Shown here one piece after another: positions 31,575-40,612 of a stretch of DNA of 64,000 nucleotides. The position numbers and the translations under genes were made by a program. Source of the DNA: Streptomyces pyxinae (lineage in GTDB: Bacteria; Actinomycetota; Actinomycetes; Streptomycetales; Streptomycetaceae); NCBI RefSeq assembly GCF_024756275.1, contig NZ_JANUGQ010000009.1, forward strand, positions 124,001-188,000, written 5' to 3'. Below the pieces are notes generated by a model, which was not told where the DNA came from, searched no databases, and saw only the letters and a program-made list of their open reading frames with translations. How positions within the stretch are numbered: the first letter of the stretch is position 1; the number at the start of each line of letters is the position of its first letter.

Positions 31575-32360
31575 TCAGCGCCACCGCCAGCCGTGGTCCA
31601 CCGGGCCGATGCCGCCGCCCAGGGCGAACCCGGCGGCGATGGCCCCGGTGACGTACGCCTTGGCCTCGGTGACCGCCTCCGGCACGGACAGGCCCTTGGC
31701 GAGCCCGGCCGCCACCGCCGAGGCGAGTGTGCAGCCGGTGCCATGGGTGTGCCGGTTGTCGTGGCGGGGCGCGCGCAGCCAGTGCTCCTCGGAGCCGTCG
31801 GTCAGCAGGTCCACCGCCTCCCCGGCGAGGTGGCCGCCCTTGATCAGCGCCCAGCGCGGCCCGTACGCCAGTATCGCGGCGGCGGCCCGGGGCAGATCCG
31901 CCTCGTCCGCCACGGTCACCCCGGTCAGCTGGGTGACCTCGTCCAGATTGGGCGTGGCGACGGTGGCGGCCGGCAGCAGTCGCGTTCGTACCGAGTCGAG
32001 CGCGGAGGCGGCCAGCAGCGGGTCGCCGTGCTTGGACACCCCCACCGGATCGACCACCACCGGCGCGTCGGTGCCGGCCAGCAGCTCCGCCACCGCCTCC
32101 ACCAGCGGGGCGGAGGCGAGCATGCCGGTCTTCACGGCGCCCACCCCGATGTCGTCCACCACACTGCGGTACTGCGCCCGGACCGCCTCCACCGGCAGTT
32201 CCCAGGTGCCCTGGACGCCCAGCGAGTTCTGCGCGGTGACGGCGGTGAGGACGCTCATCCCGTGGGTGCCGAGCGCCAGCATGGTCTTCAGATCGGCCTG
32301 GATGCCGGCGCCGCCGCCCGCGTCGGAGCCGGCCACGGTGAGCACCAGCGGCGGTGTCAC
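31575..32360 (-). CDS. thiD: Hydroxymethylpyrimidine (phosphate) kinase ThiD
   Basis: Phosphorylates HMP and HMP-phosphate in thiamine synthesis. 261 residues with [19 protein letters not shown] at the N-terminus, [13 protein letters not shown] and the anion-hole motif [18 protein letters not shown]. The GTG start overlaps the thiL stop as GTGA, with GGGAGG upstream, so thiL-thiD are translationally coupled. Confidence 0.96.
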   Translation of the reverse strand: MTPPLVLTVAGSDAGGGAGIQADLKTMLALGTHGMSVLTAVTAQNSLGVQGTWELPVEAVRAQYRSVVDDIGVGAVKTGMLASAPLVEAVAELLAGTDAPVVVDPVGVSKHGDPLLAASALDSVRTRLLPAATVATPNLDEVTQLTGVTVADEADLPRAAAAILAYGPRWALIKGGHLAGEAVDLLTDGSEEHWLRAPRHDNRHTHGTGCTLASAVAAGLAKGLSVPEAVTEAKAYVTGAIAAGFALGGGIGPVDHGWRWR

Positions 32361-33331
32361 AGGTCCTCCCCGGACGCGTCGCCGAAGTGGTCCCAGCCGC
32401 CCGCCGCGTGCCAGGGCGCGCCGTCCACGGTGACCTGGGGCAGCGCCGAGGGGTTCAGCACCTCGCCGATCACCTTCCAGCGGGCGGGCAGCTTCACATC
32501 GGCCGGGAAGGTGGCCACGATGGCGTGGTCCTCCCCGCCGGTCAGCACCCACTGGAGCGGATCGACGCCCACCGCCTGCCCGATGTCGTTCATCTGGGTG
32601 GGGATGTCGATGAGCCCGGACCGCAGGTCGATCCGGACCTTGCTGGCCTCCGCGATGTGCCCGAGGTCCGCGATCAGCCCGTCGCTCACATCGCACATCG
32701 CGGTGGCGCCGAGTCCGGCGGCGGCGGGGCCGGCGTGGTACGGCGGTTCGGGCCTGCGGTGGGCCTCCACGAAGGCGCGCGGCGAGCGGAAACCGCGCTT
32801 GAGGACGGCGTAGCCGGCGGCGGACCAGCCCAGCCAGCCGGTGTACGCGACCACGTCGCCGGAGCGGGCGCCGCCCCGGGTGACCGGCTCGTGGTTGCGG
32901 AGGTCGCCGAGGGCGGTGATGGAGACGGTGATGGTGTCCCCGCGCACCACGTCCCCGCCCACCACCGAGGCGCCGGCCACCTGGCACTCGTCGCGCAGTC
33001 CGTCCATCAGCTCGGTCGGCCAGGTCACCGGCAGTTCGGCCGGGACGACCAGGCCGAGCAGCAGCGCGGTGGGCACCGCGCCCATGGCGGCGATGTCCGC
33101 GAGGTTCTGCGCGGCGGCCTTCCGTCCCACGTCATAGGCGGTCGACCAGTCCCGGCGGAAGTGGCGGCCCTCCAGCAGGATGTCCGTACTGGCCACCACA
33201 CGCCGGTCGGGCGCGGCCACGACAGCGGCGTCGTCGCCCGGTCCGACGCGTACCGCCGGGGTGAGGGTGAGCCGGGAGGTCAGCTCCCTGATCAGCCCGA
33301 ATTCCCCCAACTCTCCGACCGTGCCCTTCAC
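32357..33331 (-). CDS. thiL: Thiamine-monophosphate kinase ThiL
   Basis: Phosphorylates thiamine monophosphate to thiamine pyrophosphate, the final pathway step. 324 residues with [34 protein letters not shown] and [17 protein letters not shown], all typical of ThiL. GTG start with GAGAGG about nine bases upstream. First gene of the thiL-thiD pair. No TPP riboswitch is evident upstream. Confidence 0.96.
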   Translation of the reverse strand: MKGTVGELGEFGLIRELTSRLTLTPAVRVGPGDDAAVVAAPDRRVVASTDILLEGRHFRRDWSTAYDVGRKAAAQNLADIAAMGAVPTALLLGLVVPAELPVTWPTELMDGLRDECQVAGASVVGGDVVRGDTITVSITALGDLRNHEPVTRGGARSGDVVAYTGWLGWSAAGYAVLKRGFRSPRAFVEAHRRPEPPYHAGPAAAGLGATAMCDVSDGLIADLGHIAEASKVRIDLRSGLIDIPTQMNDIGQAVGVDPLQWVLTGGEDHAIVATFPADVKLPARWKVIGEVLNPSALPQVTVDGAPWHAAGGWDHFGDASGEDL

Positions 33332-33706
33332 CGAGGTTCACCTCTCCATGCCGTCGTGTGCGTCGTCGTGTCGTCGTATGCCGTGTGTGCCGTACGTACC
33401 GTGCGTACCGCGTATGCCGAGCCCGCCGCGTACGCGGGGTACGCCGTTTCCGCCGCCCGCGCCGCCGGTGCGGTACGCCGCCACGCCGCCTCGGGCGGGG
33501 TCGCCGGGCGCGGGGCGTGGTGCGGCGCCGTACCGCCCGGGCGTGCGCCGGTCCGCCGGAGCCGTCAAGCCCGCCGTCAACCCCGGGAGCCGCGCGCCGA
33601 CCGCGCGCGCCATGGGGGGCGCGGGTCTCCCCGCCACCGGCGGCGACGCGGTACCGTGGCGTCCCTTTCTTCCCCACAAGATCCTCGTGGCCGCCCTGGA
33701 GGTTCC
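33332..33706. other. 375-nt divergent gap with simple-sequence tract
   Basis: Between thiL (-) and the Lrp-domain gene (+). From about 33349 to 33450 it is a degenerate alternation of GTCGT, CGTAC and GTACCG words, for example TGCCGTACGTACCGTGCGTA. The rest is unremarkable GC-rich sequence. Promoters for both genes must be here; none stands out. Confidence 0.5.
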
Positions 33707-33940
33707 GTGGTACAGGCGTACATCCTGATTCAGACCGAGGTGGGCAAGGCGTCGTCCGTCGCCGAGACCATCGCCAAGATGCCGGGGGTGATCCAGGCCG
33801 AGGACGTCACGGGGCCGTACGACGTGATCGTGCGGGCCCAGGCCGACACCGTGGACGAACTCGGCCGGATGGTGGTCGCCAAGATCCAGCAAGTGGAGGG
33901 GATCACCCGCACCCTGACCTGCCCGGTGGTCCACCTCTAG
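33707..33940 (+). CDS. Stand-alone Lrp/AsnC effector (RAM) domain protein
   Basis: 77 residues corresponding to only the C-terminal ligand-binding domain of Lrp/AsnC regulators: VQAYILIQTEVGKASSVAE, PGVIQAEDVTGPYDVIV and the C-terminal RTLTCPVVHL. There is no helix-turn-helix. GTG start with a GGAGG SD. Such stand-alone domains form rings and may bind amino acids or associate with full-length Lrp proteins; the ligand is unknown. DUF3515 follows after 20 nt but appears to have its own promoter. Confidence 0.9.
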   Translation: MVQAYILIQTEVGKASSVAETIAKMPGVIQAEDVTGPYDVIVRAQADTVDELGRMVVAKIQQVEGITRTLTCPVVHL

Positions 33941-33948
33941 CCCCCGTC

Positions 33949-33954
33949 TACGCT
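33949..33954 (+). promoter_or_regulatory. -10 hexamer of the DUF3515 gene (leaderless)
   Basis: TACGCT six nucleotides before the GTG at 33961; no SD. Confidence 0.45.
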
Positions 33955-33960
33955 GGGCCG

Positions 33961-34440
33961 GTGACCTTTTCCCACCGGCTCCCCCGCTTTCTCTTCGCGG
34001 CCGCCGTCGTCCTGCCGGCGGCCGCGGGCTGTTCCTCCCCCGCCGACGCGGAGTGGACGGCCCCGGTCCCCCGGCCGCCGGCCGCGGAAGCCACCCTGTG
34101 CCATGCCCTGCACAAGGAACTCCCGGGGACCGCCGGGGGGCTGGACCGGAACGACCCGGCACCGGATTCCGAACTGACCGCCGGGTGGGGGGACGGGGCG
34201 ATCGTACTGCGCTGCGGGGTCCCCCGGCCCCCCCGGATGAACGATCCGCAGGCGAACGCGGTCGAGGCGGACGGGGTCGACTGGTTGGTGGAGCAGCGGC
34301 CGGACTCCGGCCCCCGGCTCACCACCACCTACCGCAAGGCGTATGTCGAGGTGTCGCTGGACAAGCGGTACGCGCACGATGTCACCCCGCTCGCGGATCT
34401 CGCCGCCGCGGTGCGCGGGACGATTCCCTCCACCCTCTGA
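33961..34440 (+). CDS. DUF3515 lipoprotein
   Basis: A 159-residue putative lipoprotein. The basic start (TFSHRLPRF), hydrophobic core LFAAAVVLPA and lipobox AAGC (Cys about residue 24) predict export and lipidation. The mature part contains CHALHKELPG, VLRCGVPRP and DGVDWLVEQ, matching the actinobacterial DUF3515 family of unknown function. Convergent with ddl across a strong terminator. Leaderless expression is suggested by the TACGCT hexamer. Confidence 0.88.
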   Translation: MTFSHRLPRFLFAAAVVLPAAAGCSSPADAEWTAPVPRPPAAEATLCHALHKELPGTAGGLDRNDPAPDSELTAGWGDGAIVLRCGVPRPPRMNDPQANAVEADGVDWLVEQRPDSGPRLTTTYRKAYVEVSLDKRYAHDVTPLADLAAAVRGTIPSTL

Positions 34441-34592
34441 GCCCTCCCGGGCCGCCCCGGCCCGGCCGCCCCGCGCACGCCGGGCGCCCGTGCGAGCGCA
34501 CCCGGGCCGCCGGTCGGTGCGACCGTACGGTTGTACCGCCGTACGACCGCCGGGCCCAGATCCGGCGGCGGAACGGACGGCAGGCCCGCACA

Positions 34593-34633
34593 CCCGCGCG
34601 TCCCACGGGACGGACTCCCGTGGGACGCGCGGG
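34593..34633. terminator. Bidirectional terminator, DUF3515 / ddl
   Basis: A perfect 18-bp stem (34593-34610 and 34616-34633) around GCGCGTCCCACGGGA with a CGGAC loop, between convergent genes. Confidence 0.9.
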
Positions 34634-34706
34634 ACGGGACCCAGGACGGGGGCTCCCCGGGGCGGGACGGGTCCCGTGGGACGGGCTCCCGCCGGACGGG
34701 CTCCGG

Positions 34707-35855
34707 CTAGCGCAGGCCGGTCGGGCGGCGGAGGGCGGCCCGGATCAGCCGGTCGACCAGCTCCGGGTAGTCGACGCCGGACGCCTCCCACATGCGCGGG
34801 TACATGGAGATGGGGGTGAAGCCCGGCAGGGTGTTGATCTCGTTGATGACGAACTCGCCCTCGTCGGTGAGGAAGAAGTCCGCCCGGACCAGGCCCTCGC
34901 AGGAGGCCGCCTCGAACGCGGCGACCGCGAGCCGCTGGACCTCGGCGGTCTGCTCCTCGGTGATCGGGGCGGGCACCACTCCGGAGGCGGAGTCGATGTA
35001 CTTGGCCTCGAAGTCGTAGAAGTCGTGATCGGTGACGGGCGGGATCCAGGCCGGCAGGCTGGCCCGCGGCCCGTCCTCGAACTCCAGCACCCCGCACTCG
35101 ATCTCGCGCCCGGTGAGCAGCGACTCGACCAGGATCTTGGGGTCGTGGCGGTGGGCCTCCTCGATCGCCGCGTCCAGCCCGGAGGCGTCGTCCACCTTGG
35201 TGATGCCGAACGAGGAGCCGGCCCGGGCGGGCTTCACGAACAGCGGCCAGCCGTGCTCGCCGGCGAAGTCCACGATCCGCTGCCGGGCGGCGGCCGGGTC
35301 GCGCTCCCAGTCGCGCGGGCGGATGACCTCGTACGGGCCGACGGGCAGCCCGAAGGAGGTGAACACCCGCTTCATGTACTCCTTGTCCTGGCCCACGGCC
35401 GAGGCGAGCACACCGGCGCCGACGTACGGCACTCCGGCCAGCTCCAGCAGACCCTGGAGGGTGCCGTCCTCGCCGTACGGGCCGTGCAGCACCGGGAAGA
35501 CCACGTCCACGTCGCCGAGGACCTTGGGCACCGAGCCGGGCTCGCTGTAGACCACCTCGCGGTTGCGCGGGTCGACGGAGAGGACGACCGAGCCCTCCTC
35601 GGACTCGGCCAGCTCGGTGACGCTGGGCAGCTCCCGGCCGGTGATCGCCATGCGCTCCGGTTCGTCGGCGGTCAGCGCCCAGCGGCCGTCGTGCGTGATG
35701 CCGATCGGCAGCACGTCGTACACGGACCGGTCGATGGCGCGCAGTACGGCGCCGGCGGTGACGACGGAGATGGCGTGCTCGGAGCTGCGTCCGCCGAAGA
35801 CGACGGCCACGCGCGGCTTGCGCCCGGTGCTGGAGGGGAGGTTCTCGCTGCTCAT
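34707..35855 (-). CDS. ddl: D-alanine--D-alanine ligase
   Basis: ATP-grasp ligase making the D-Ala-D-Ala peptidoglycan precursor. 382 residues with VAVVFGGRSSEHAIS, PVLHGPYGEDGT, VKPARAGSSFGI and INEINTLPGFTPISMYP. The FGGRSSEH and Tyr-containing (YGEDG, KYID) sites fit a D-Ala-D-Ala rather than D-Ala-D-Lac enzyme, though sequence alone is not decisive. The ATG has no SD; TACTCT ends nine bases before it. Confidence 0.96.
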   Translation of the reverse strand: MSSENLPSSTGRKPRVAVVFGGRSSEHAISVVTAGAVLRAIDRSVYDVLPIGITHDGRWALTADEPERMAITGRELPSVTELAESEEGSVVLSVDPRNREVVYSEPGSVPKVLGDVDVVFPVLHGPYGEDGTLQGLLELAGVPYVGAGVLASAVGQDKEYMKRVFTSFGLPVGPYEVIRPRDWERDPAAARQRIVDFAGEHGWPLFVKPARAGSSFGITKVDDASGLDAAIEEAHRHDPKILVESLLTGREIECGVLEFEDGPRASLPAWIPPVTDHDFYDFEAKYIDSASGVVPAPITEEQTAEVQRLAVAAFEAASCEGLVRADFFLTDEGEFVINEINTLPGFTPISMYPRMWEASGVDYPELVDRLIRAALRRPTGLR

Positions 35856-35864
35856 ATCGCGATG

Positions 35865-35870
35865 AGAGTA
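35865..35870 (-). promoter_or_regulatory. -10 hexamer of ddl (leaderless)
   Basis: TACTCT on the minus strand, nine nucleotides before the ddl ATG. Confidence 0.45.
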
Positions 35871-35936
35871 CCCGTTCGACCGGCGAACGGGGACCTCCCC
35901 CACCGCGCGTGGCCCCGACCCGGGGGCATGCCGGGA

Positions 35937-35972
35937 CCGACCCGCCCCGAGGTGCGGAGCGCGGCGGGTCGG
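35937..35972 (-). terminator. gpsA terminator hairpin
   Basis: CCGACCCGCC (35937-35946) pairs with GGCGGGTCGG (35963-35972), 18 nt after the gpsA stop. It separates gpsA from the ddl promoter. Confidence 0.65.
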
Positions 35973-35990
35973 GGGCCGGGCCCGGAGCGA

Positions 35991-37001
35991 TCAGTGGCGC
36001 TCGGGCTTGGCGCTGCGCGACATCAGCTCCTTGAGCGCCACCAGGGGCGGCTTGCCCTCGTGGACGATGGAGACGACCGTCTCGGTGATCGGCATGTCGA
36101 CCCCGTGCCGGCGGGCCAGATCCAGCACCGACTCGCAGGACTTGACGCCCTCGGCGGTCTGCTTGGTGACCGCGATCGTCTCCTGGAGGGTCATGCCCCG
36201 GCCCAGGTTGGTGCCGAAGGTGTGGTTCCGGGAGAGCGGCGAGGAGCAGGTGGCGACCAGGTCCCCGAGGCCCGCGAGACCGGCGAAGGTCAGCGGGTCG
36301 GCGCCCATGGCGAGGCCGAGCCGGGTGGTCTCGGCCAGGCCCCGGGTGATCAGCGAGCCCTTGGCGTTGTCCCCGAGGCCCATGCCGTCCGCGATGCCGA
36401 CGGCGAGACCGATGACGTTCTTCACGGCGCCGCCCAGCTCGCAGCCGACCACGTCGGTGTTGGTGTACGGGCGGAAGTACGGGGTGTGGCAGGCGGTCTG
36501 GAGCCGCCGCCCGACCTCCTCGTCGCGGCAGGCGACGACGGCGGCGGCGGGCATCCGGCCGACGATCTCCCGGGCCAGATTGGGTCCGGTGACCACGGCG
36601 ACCCGGTCCGGGGAGACCCCGGCGACCTCCTCGATCACCTCGCTCATCCGCTTGGCGGTGCCGAGTTCGACGCCCTTCATCAGCGAGACCAGCACGGTGT
36701 CCGGGGCCAGCCGGGGCGCCCAGGCGGCCAGGTTCTCCCGGAGGGTCTGGGAGGGGATGGCGAGGACGGTGAAGTCGGCACCGGCCGCCGCCTCGGCGGG
36801 GTCGGTGGTGGCCCGCAGCGTCGCGGGCAGTTCGACGTCCGGGAAGTAGTCCGGGTTGACGCGGTCGTTGTTGACCGCGTCGGCGATCTCCTTGCGGCGG
36901 CCCCAGAGGGTCACCCGGCAGCCCGCGTCGGCGAGCACCATGCCGAAGGCCGTTCCCCAGGAGCCGGTGCCGTAGACGGCGGCCGTGACGGGGTGTGTCA
37001 C
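35991..37001 (-). CDS. gpsA: Glycerol-3-phosphate dehydrogenase [NAD(P)+] GpsA
   Basis: Makes sn-glycerol-3-phosphate from dihydroxyacetone phosphate for phospholipid synthesis. 336 residues: Rossmann motif YGTGSWGTAFG, SLMKGVE, TGPNLAREI, the catalytic-lysine region ELGGAVKNVIGLAVGIADGM and GLAGLGDL. The GTG start overlaps the plsC-like stop as GTGA, so gpsA and the acyltransferase that uses its product are coupled. Confidence 0.96.
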   Translation of the reverse strand: MTHPVTAAVYGTGSWGTAFGMVLADAGCRVTLWGRRKEIADAVNNDRVNPDYFPDVELPATLRATTDPAEAAAGADFTVLAIPSQTLRENLAAWAPRLAPDTVLVSLMKGVELGTAKRMSEVIEEVAGVSPDRVAVVTGPNLAREIVGRMPAAAVVACRDEEVGRRLQTACHTPYFRPYTNTDVVGCELGGAVKNVIGLAVGIADGMGLGDNAKGSLITRGLAETTRLGLAMGADPLTFAGLAGLGDLVATCSSPLSRNHTFGTNLGRGMTLQETIAVTKQTAEGVKSCESVLDLARRHGVDMPITETVVSIVHEGKPPLVALKELMSRSAKPERH

Positions 37002-37750
37002 TTCGCTTCCTCCCCCGCGGCCCTGCGCCGCTGTTCCAGACGGGCCCTGCGGTAGTCGTAGGGCCGGGCGGGTGCCTTCTCGTTCCGCACCTCCTCCAGG
37101 AGGGCGGTGATCGCCGCCATGATGGCCTCGGTCGCCTCCCGGAGCACCTCGGGGGTCGGCTCCTTGTCGTAGAACCGGTCGAGGTCCACCGGGGCTCCGG
37201 CCCGCACGGTCAGGGTCTTGCGGGGGAAGAGGCGGAGCTTGTCCTGCTTGGCGTACGGCGGCATGGCCAGGTTGGCGCCCCACTGGGCGACCGGGATGAC
37301 CGGCGCCCTGGTGAGCAGGGCGACCCGGGCGGCGCCGGTCTTGCCGGCCATCGGCCACATGGCGGGGTCCCGGGTGAGGGTGCCCTCCGGGTAGAACGCG
37401 ACGCACTCGCCGCTCTCGATGGCGGCGACGGCGGCGCGGAAGGCGTCCAGGGCGTTGGTCGTCTCGCGGTAGACCGGGATCTGCCCGGTGCCGCGCAGCA
37501 CCGCGCCGACGAAGGAGCCCTTGAAGAGCGCCGCCTTGGCCAGGAAGCGCGGGACCCGCCCGGTGTTGTACTGGTAGTGCGCGTACGAGAGCGGATCCAG
37601 GTACGAGTTGTGGTTGACGGCGGTGATGAATCCGCCGTCGGCCGGAATGTGCTCCACTCCCTGCCAGTCCCGCTTGAACAGAACCACCAGCGGCGGTTTT
37701 GCGATGACCGCCGCCAGGCGGTACCAGAAGCCGATTCTGCGGCGGGACAC
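36998..37750 (-). CDS. PlsC-type 1-acylglycerol-3-phosphate acyltransferase
   Basis: A 250-residue membrane-associated acyltransferase of phosphatidic acid synthesis. Hydrophobic N-terminal segment (FWYRLAAVIAKPPLVVLF), the catalytic NHNSYLDPL (family NHxxxxD; His then Asp), and FYPEGTLTRD (EGT motif). GTG start with GAGGAAGG seven bases upstream. Paired with gpsA. Which acyl position or lysolipid it acts on is inferred. Confidence 0.93.
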   Translation of the reverse strand: MSRRRIGFWYRLAAVIAKPPLVVLFKRDWQGVEHIPADGGFITAVNHNSYLDPLSYAHYQYNTGRVPRFLAKAALFKGSFVGAVLRGTGQIPVYRETTNALDAFRAAVAAIESGECVAFYPEGTLTRDPAMWPMAGKTGAARVALLTRAPVIPVAQWGANLAMPPYAKQDKLRLFPRKTLTVRAGAPVDLDRFYDKEPTPEVLREATEAIMAAITALLEEVRNEKAPARPYDYRRARLEQRRRAAGEEAK

Positions 37751-37911
37751 TCGGACACCTTCCTCTGTCACTGGCTTGCCGGGGGTCAAGTGTCGCCCCG
37801 GCCCCCAGGTATGTCGAGCAACACCGTACGCCCCGCCTCCCCCACCGGCGTCGCGGGCCGGGGCCGCCACCGGCCGGGGGGCGCCGCGCGGGGATCGGCG
37901 CAGGCACCACA

Positions 37912-38595
37912 ATGAGGCCGATGCAGAAGGACGGAGAGCTTCCCACGACGCCCGGCCCGGCCGGCCCCTGGTCCCTGGTCGTACCGCTGAAACCGCTGGC
38001 GCTGGCCAAGAGCAGGCTGGCCGGCGCCGGGCCCGGAGCGCCGGACCGGCCGGGGCTGGCGCTGGCGTTCGCGCTGGACACGGTGGCGGCGGCGCTGGCC
38101 TGCCCGGCGGTACGGGATGTGGTGGTCGTCACGGACGACCCGGCCGCCGCCGGTCCGCTGGCCGCGCTGGGCGCCCGTACGGTGGCCGACCGGCCGGCGG
38201 CGGGGCTCAACGCGGCCCTGGCGCACGGGGCGGCGGCGGTGCGGGCCCGGCGGCCGGACGCCCCGGTGGCCACGCTCAACGCCGACCTCCCGGCCCTGCG
38301 GCCCGCCGAACTGTTCCGGGTGCTCGGGGCGGCCGGACAATTCCCGCGCGCATTTCTGGCGGACGCCGCCGATATCGGAACGACTTTGCTGACCGCGGCG
38401 CCCGGAGTGGAATTGCGCCCGGCTTTCGGCGGGGCGTCACGGCTGCGCCATTTGTCGTCGGGCGCGGTGGAAATCGGGATCTCCGGAGTCGACTCGGTAC
38501 GCCGGGACGTGGACACCGGCGACGATCTGCGGGCGGCGCTCGCCCTGGGAGTGGGGCCGCGCACCGCCGAGCGCTGGGCCGCGTACGCCGGTTAG
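37912..38595 (+). CDS. cofC: CofC/FbiD: phospholactate or phosphoenolpyruvate guanylyltransferase
   Basis: Nucleotidyltransferase of coenzyme F420 synthesis; actinobacterial FbiD uses phosphoenolpyruvate. 227 residues with the MobA-like N-terminus VVPLKPLALAKSRLAG, VVVVTDDP, LNADLPALRP and DVDTGDDL. An alternative ATG lies three codons in (37921); neither has a strong SD. Divergent from the plsC-like gene. The product assignment rests on family membership; other F420 genes are not in the window. Confidence 0.9.
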   Translation: MRPMQKDGELPTTPGPAGPWSLVVPLKPLALAKSRLAGAGPGAPDRPGLALAFALDTVAAALACPAVRDVVVVTDDPAAAGPLAALGARTVADRPAAGLNAALAHGAAAVRARRPDAPVATLNADLPALRPAELFRVLGAAGQFPRAFLADAADIGTTLLTAAPGVELRPAFGGASRLRHLSSGAVEIGISGVDSVRRDVDTGDDLRAALALGVGPRTAERWAAYAG

Positions 38596-38790
38596 GGCCC
38601 CGGTCGGAGAACGGTCCGGGCGCGGTCCGCGTGCACCGGTGGGCCGGGGTCCGTGCGCGCCTGGACCGGGGCCCGGGCAGGGCCGGGGCATGCCCGGTGG
38701 GCGCGGGGGCCGGGGCCCGCGTCGGCGGTGGGCGCAGGGGCCCGGCAGGGCGCCGCGTACGCCGGTCGGGCCGGGCCCGGGTGCGCCGGT

Positions 38791-38796
38791 TAGGCT
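38791..38796 (+). promoter_or_regulatory. -10 hexamer of the 67-residue gene (leaderless)
   Basis: TAGGCT seven nucleotides before the ATG at 38804; no SD. Confidence 0.5.
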
Positions 38797-38803
38797 GCGG
38801 TTC

Positions 38804-39007
38804 ATGCAGGCGACCGCGTACACATACGACCCCGAGACCCGCAGCGGGAGCGTGCTGCTCGACGACGGCACCCCGGTGGACTTTCCGGCCGCCGCCTTCG
38901 ACGCGGGCGGGCTGCGGCTGCTGCGGCCGGGCCAGCGGGTGCGGATCGAGACCGAGGGCGAGGGCTCCGCGCTGCGGATCACCCTGGTGACGCTCCAGAC
39001 CTTCTGA
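38804..39007 (+). CDS. Small cold-shock-like (OB-fold) protein
   Basis: A 67-residue protein: MQATAYTYDPETRSGSVLLD, DGTPVDFPAAAFDAGGLRLL, then PGQRVRIETEG and ITLVTLQTF. The spacing resembles a cold-shock domain (a 'G-x-V-x-LDDGT' strand followed by F-x-x-x-A-F and RV-x-IE), but the RNA-binding RNP1 aromatics are absent, so binding is uncertain. Leaderless expression is suggested. Convergent with hupS. Confidence 0.8.
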   Translation: MQATAYTYDPETRSGSVLLDDGTPVDFPAAAFDAGGLRLLRPGQRVRIETEGEGSALRITLVTLQTF

Positions 39008-39091
39008 CCGCGCCTTCCGACCGCCGGCCGCCGGAGGCGCGCGGGTGGCCGGACCCGGGCGGTCACGGTGTACGGCGCCCCGGCACACCGC

Positions 39092-39121
39092 GGGCCGGGC
39101 TCCCCGGAGGGAGCCCGGCCC
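39092..39121. terminator. Bidirectional terminator, small gene / hupS
   Basis: A 12-bp stem, GGGCCGGGCTCC (39092-39103) and GGAGCCCGGCCC (39110-39121). Flanking CACAC/GTGTG can extend it. Confidence 0.85.
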
Positions 39122-39165
39122 GGCGTGTGAGCGGCTGCGCGAGCTGTCGCCGTGTGCTCCGGCGG

Positions 39166-39843
39166 TTACTTCGCGGTGCGCGAGGCGCTGGTCTTCTTGG
39201 CGGTCGCGGTCTTGCGCGCCGTGGTCTTCTTGGCCGGCGCCTTCTTCGCCGTGGTCTTCTTCGCGGGCGCGGTCTTGGTGGCGGTGGCCTTCTTGGCGGC
39301 GGTGGTCTTCGCCGGCGTGGCCTTCTTGGCCGCCGCGGTGGTCTTCTTGGTGGCCGGGGTGGCCTTCTTGGCGGCGGTGGCGGCGGCGGTCTTCTTCGCC
39401 GCGGCGGCGGGAGTGGCCTTCTTGGCGGCGGCCTTCTTCGCCGCGGCGGCGGTGGTCTTCTTGGCGGCGGCCTTCTTGGCGGCGGCCTTGGCGATGGTGG
39501 GCGGCGGGCCCGAAAGGCTGCCCTTGGGCGCCTTCTTCACCGAGACCTCGCCACCCTTGGGCAGCTTCTTCGAGCCGCTCACCAGGTCCTTGAAGCCCTG
39601 GCCCGCGCGGAAGCGCGGCACCGAGGTCTTCTTCACCCGGACCCGCTCACCCGTCTGCGGGTTGCGGGCGTACCGCGCCGGGCGGTCGACCTTCTCGAAC
39701 GAACCGAAGCCGGTGACCGAGACCCGGTCACCGGCGACGACGGCCCGCACGATCGCGTCGAGCACGGCATCTACGGCGTCCGCGGCCGGCTGCCGGCCAC
39801 CGAGCTTGTCGGCAATCGCTTCTACGAGCTGCGCCTTGTTCAC
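39166..39843 (-). CDS. hupS: HU-family nucleoid protein HupS with histone H1-like tail
   Basis: A 225-residue nucleoid protein. Residues 1-95 are a normal HU fold (NKAQLVEAIADKLGG, SVTGFGSFEKVDRPARYARN, DNA-arm region PQTGERVRVKKT). Residues about 110-225 are a Lys/Ala repeat tail (AKKAAAKKTTAAAAKK and similar) like eukaryotic H1. This two-domain form is the known Streptomyces HupS, abundant during sporulation. GTG start with AAGGGGAAG just upstream. It has its own promoter. Confidence 0.97.
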   Translation of the reverse strand: MNKAQLVEAIADKLGGRQPAADAVDAVLDAIVRAVVAGDRVSVTGFGSFEKVDRPARYARNPQTGERVRVKKTSVPRFRAGQGFKDLVSGSKKLPKGGEVSVKKAPKGSLSGPPPTIAKAAAKKAAAKKTTAAAAKKAAAKKATPAAAAKKTAAATAAKKATPATKKTTAAAKKATPAKTTAAKKATATKTAPAKKTTAKKAPAKKTTARKTATAKKTSASRTAK

Positions 39844-39893
39844 GTCTTCCCCTTCGGAGACATTGCCGGAACGAAAGTGTTCAAGCTTTTCGC

Positions 39894-39922
39894 ACGTTAG
39901 GCAGATATTTACCGCAAATCAA
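39894..39922 (-). promoter_or_regulatory. hupS promoter
   Basis: Minus-strand TTGATT (39917-39922) and TAACGT (39894-39899) with a 17-bp spacer, in an AT-rich stretch about 50 nt before hupS. Confidence 0.65.
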
Positions 39923-39994
39923 ACACGAAACGGGCTAATCACCCTAGTGCCGCAACGAAGTCCCGAAAGCCGCGACCCGTGCGGAGTTGGAGTG

Positions 39995-40222
39995 TTAGTC
40001 ACCTTCAGGGAATCGGCCTTCGTCGAGGTCCTTCATCAACCGGTCCAGGCGCCTTGCGGCACCCGCGAGATCGTGCTTCGCCGCGGCCGTGACGACCAGC
40101 AGCTTCCGGGACAGCGCCATCCTTACGCCCTCCGGGACTTGCAGTGCGCGCACTCGGGAGTGCGCTTCTTTCAGTCGGGCCGCGACCGCCTCATAGAGTT
40201 CGAGTTGGCTGTCGCGTTCCAT
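39995..40222 (-). CDS. Small conserved helical protein of unknown function
   Basis: 75 residues, MERDSQLELYEAVAARLKEA, then HSRVRALQVPEGVRMALSRK, LLVVTAAAKHDL and an acidic end. Predicted all-helical, soluble and strongly charged. It is unrecognised by name. Located between hupS and leuD on the minus strand. CACAAT ends six bases before the ATG, a possible leaderless -10. Codon composition looks genuinely coding. Confidence 0.8.
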   Translation of the reverse strand: MERDSQLELYEAVAARLKEAHSRVRALQVPEGVRMALSRKLLVVTAAAKHDLAGAARRLDRLMKDLDEGRFPEGD

Positions 40223-40228
40223 GCCTCG

Positions 40229-40234
40229 ATTGTG
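40229..40234 (-). promoter_or_regulatory. Possible -10 hexamer of the 75-residue gene
   Basis: CACAAT on the minus strand, six nucleotides before the ATG. Weaker than the other leaderless candidates. Confidence 0.35.
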
Positions 40235-40530
40235 CCATCTGGGGCGAGTTGTCGCCTGCTTAGGGTCTAACTGGCCTGTCGCGGGGGCGGATCGGGCCCT
40301 GCCCGACCCCTCCACCGGCACCCCGGTGTTCCACCTCAAACTCCTTGCTCAGAAGGGTGGTTGGGCCCGCTTCCGACGGCCGGTGAGGCGCGTCGGCGGA
40401 CCGTCCGGACGCCTCCGCCGACTGTCAGCCGGATGGCGGCGCACTGTCGTTCGGCTGCTCCGCAAGGTCTGTTTCACGCCAACCTACCGACGCGAGCCGG
40501 GACGAGCCAGAGGCAGGGCCGTACGGACGA

Positions 40531-40565
40531 CGATGCCCCCGGCCGGAAGTCGGCCGGGGGCATCG
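40531..40565 (-). terminator. leuCD terminator
   Basis: A perfect 15-bp stem, CGATGCCCCCGGCCG (40531-40545) and its complement (40551-40565), 48 nt past the leuD stop. Nothing else is recognised in the 390-nt gap 40223-40612 apart from the small-gene promoter. Confidence 0.9.
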
Positions 40566-40612
40566 GGGGAAGGCGGGGCGCCGGGCGGGTCGGGCCCGGG
40601 CGCCGGAGGGGG

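Noticed and set aside
32357..33706. TPP riboswitch upstream of thiL
   Set aside because: No recognisable CUGAGA-containing THI element is present in the leader region before thiL; the gap holds only simple-sequence and GC-rich DNA.
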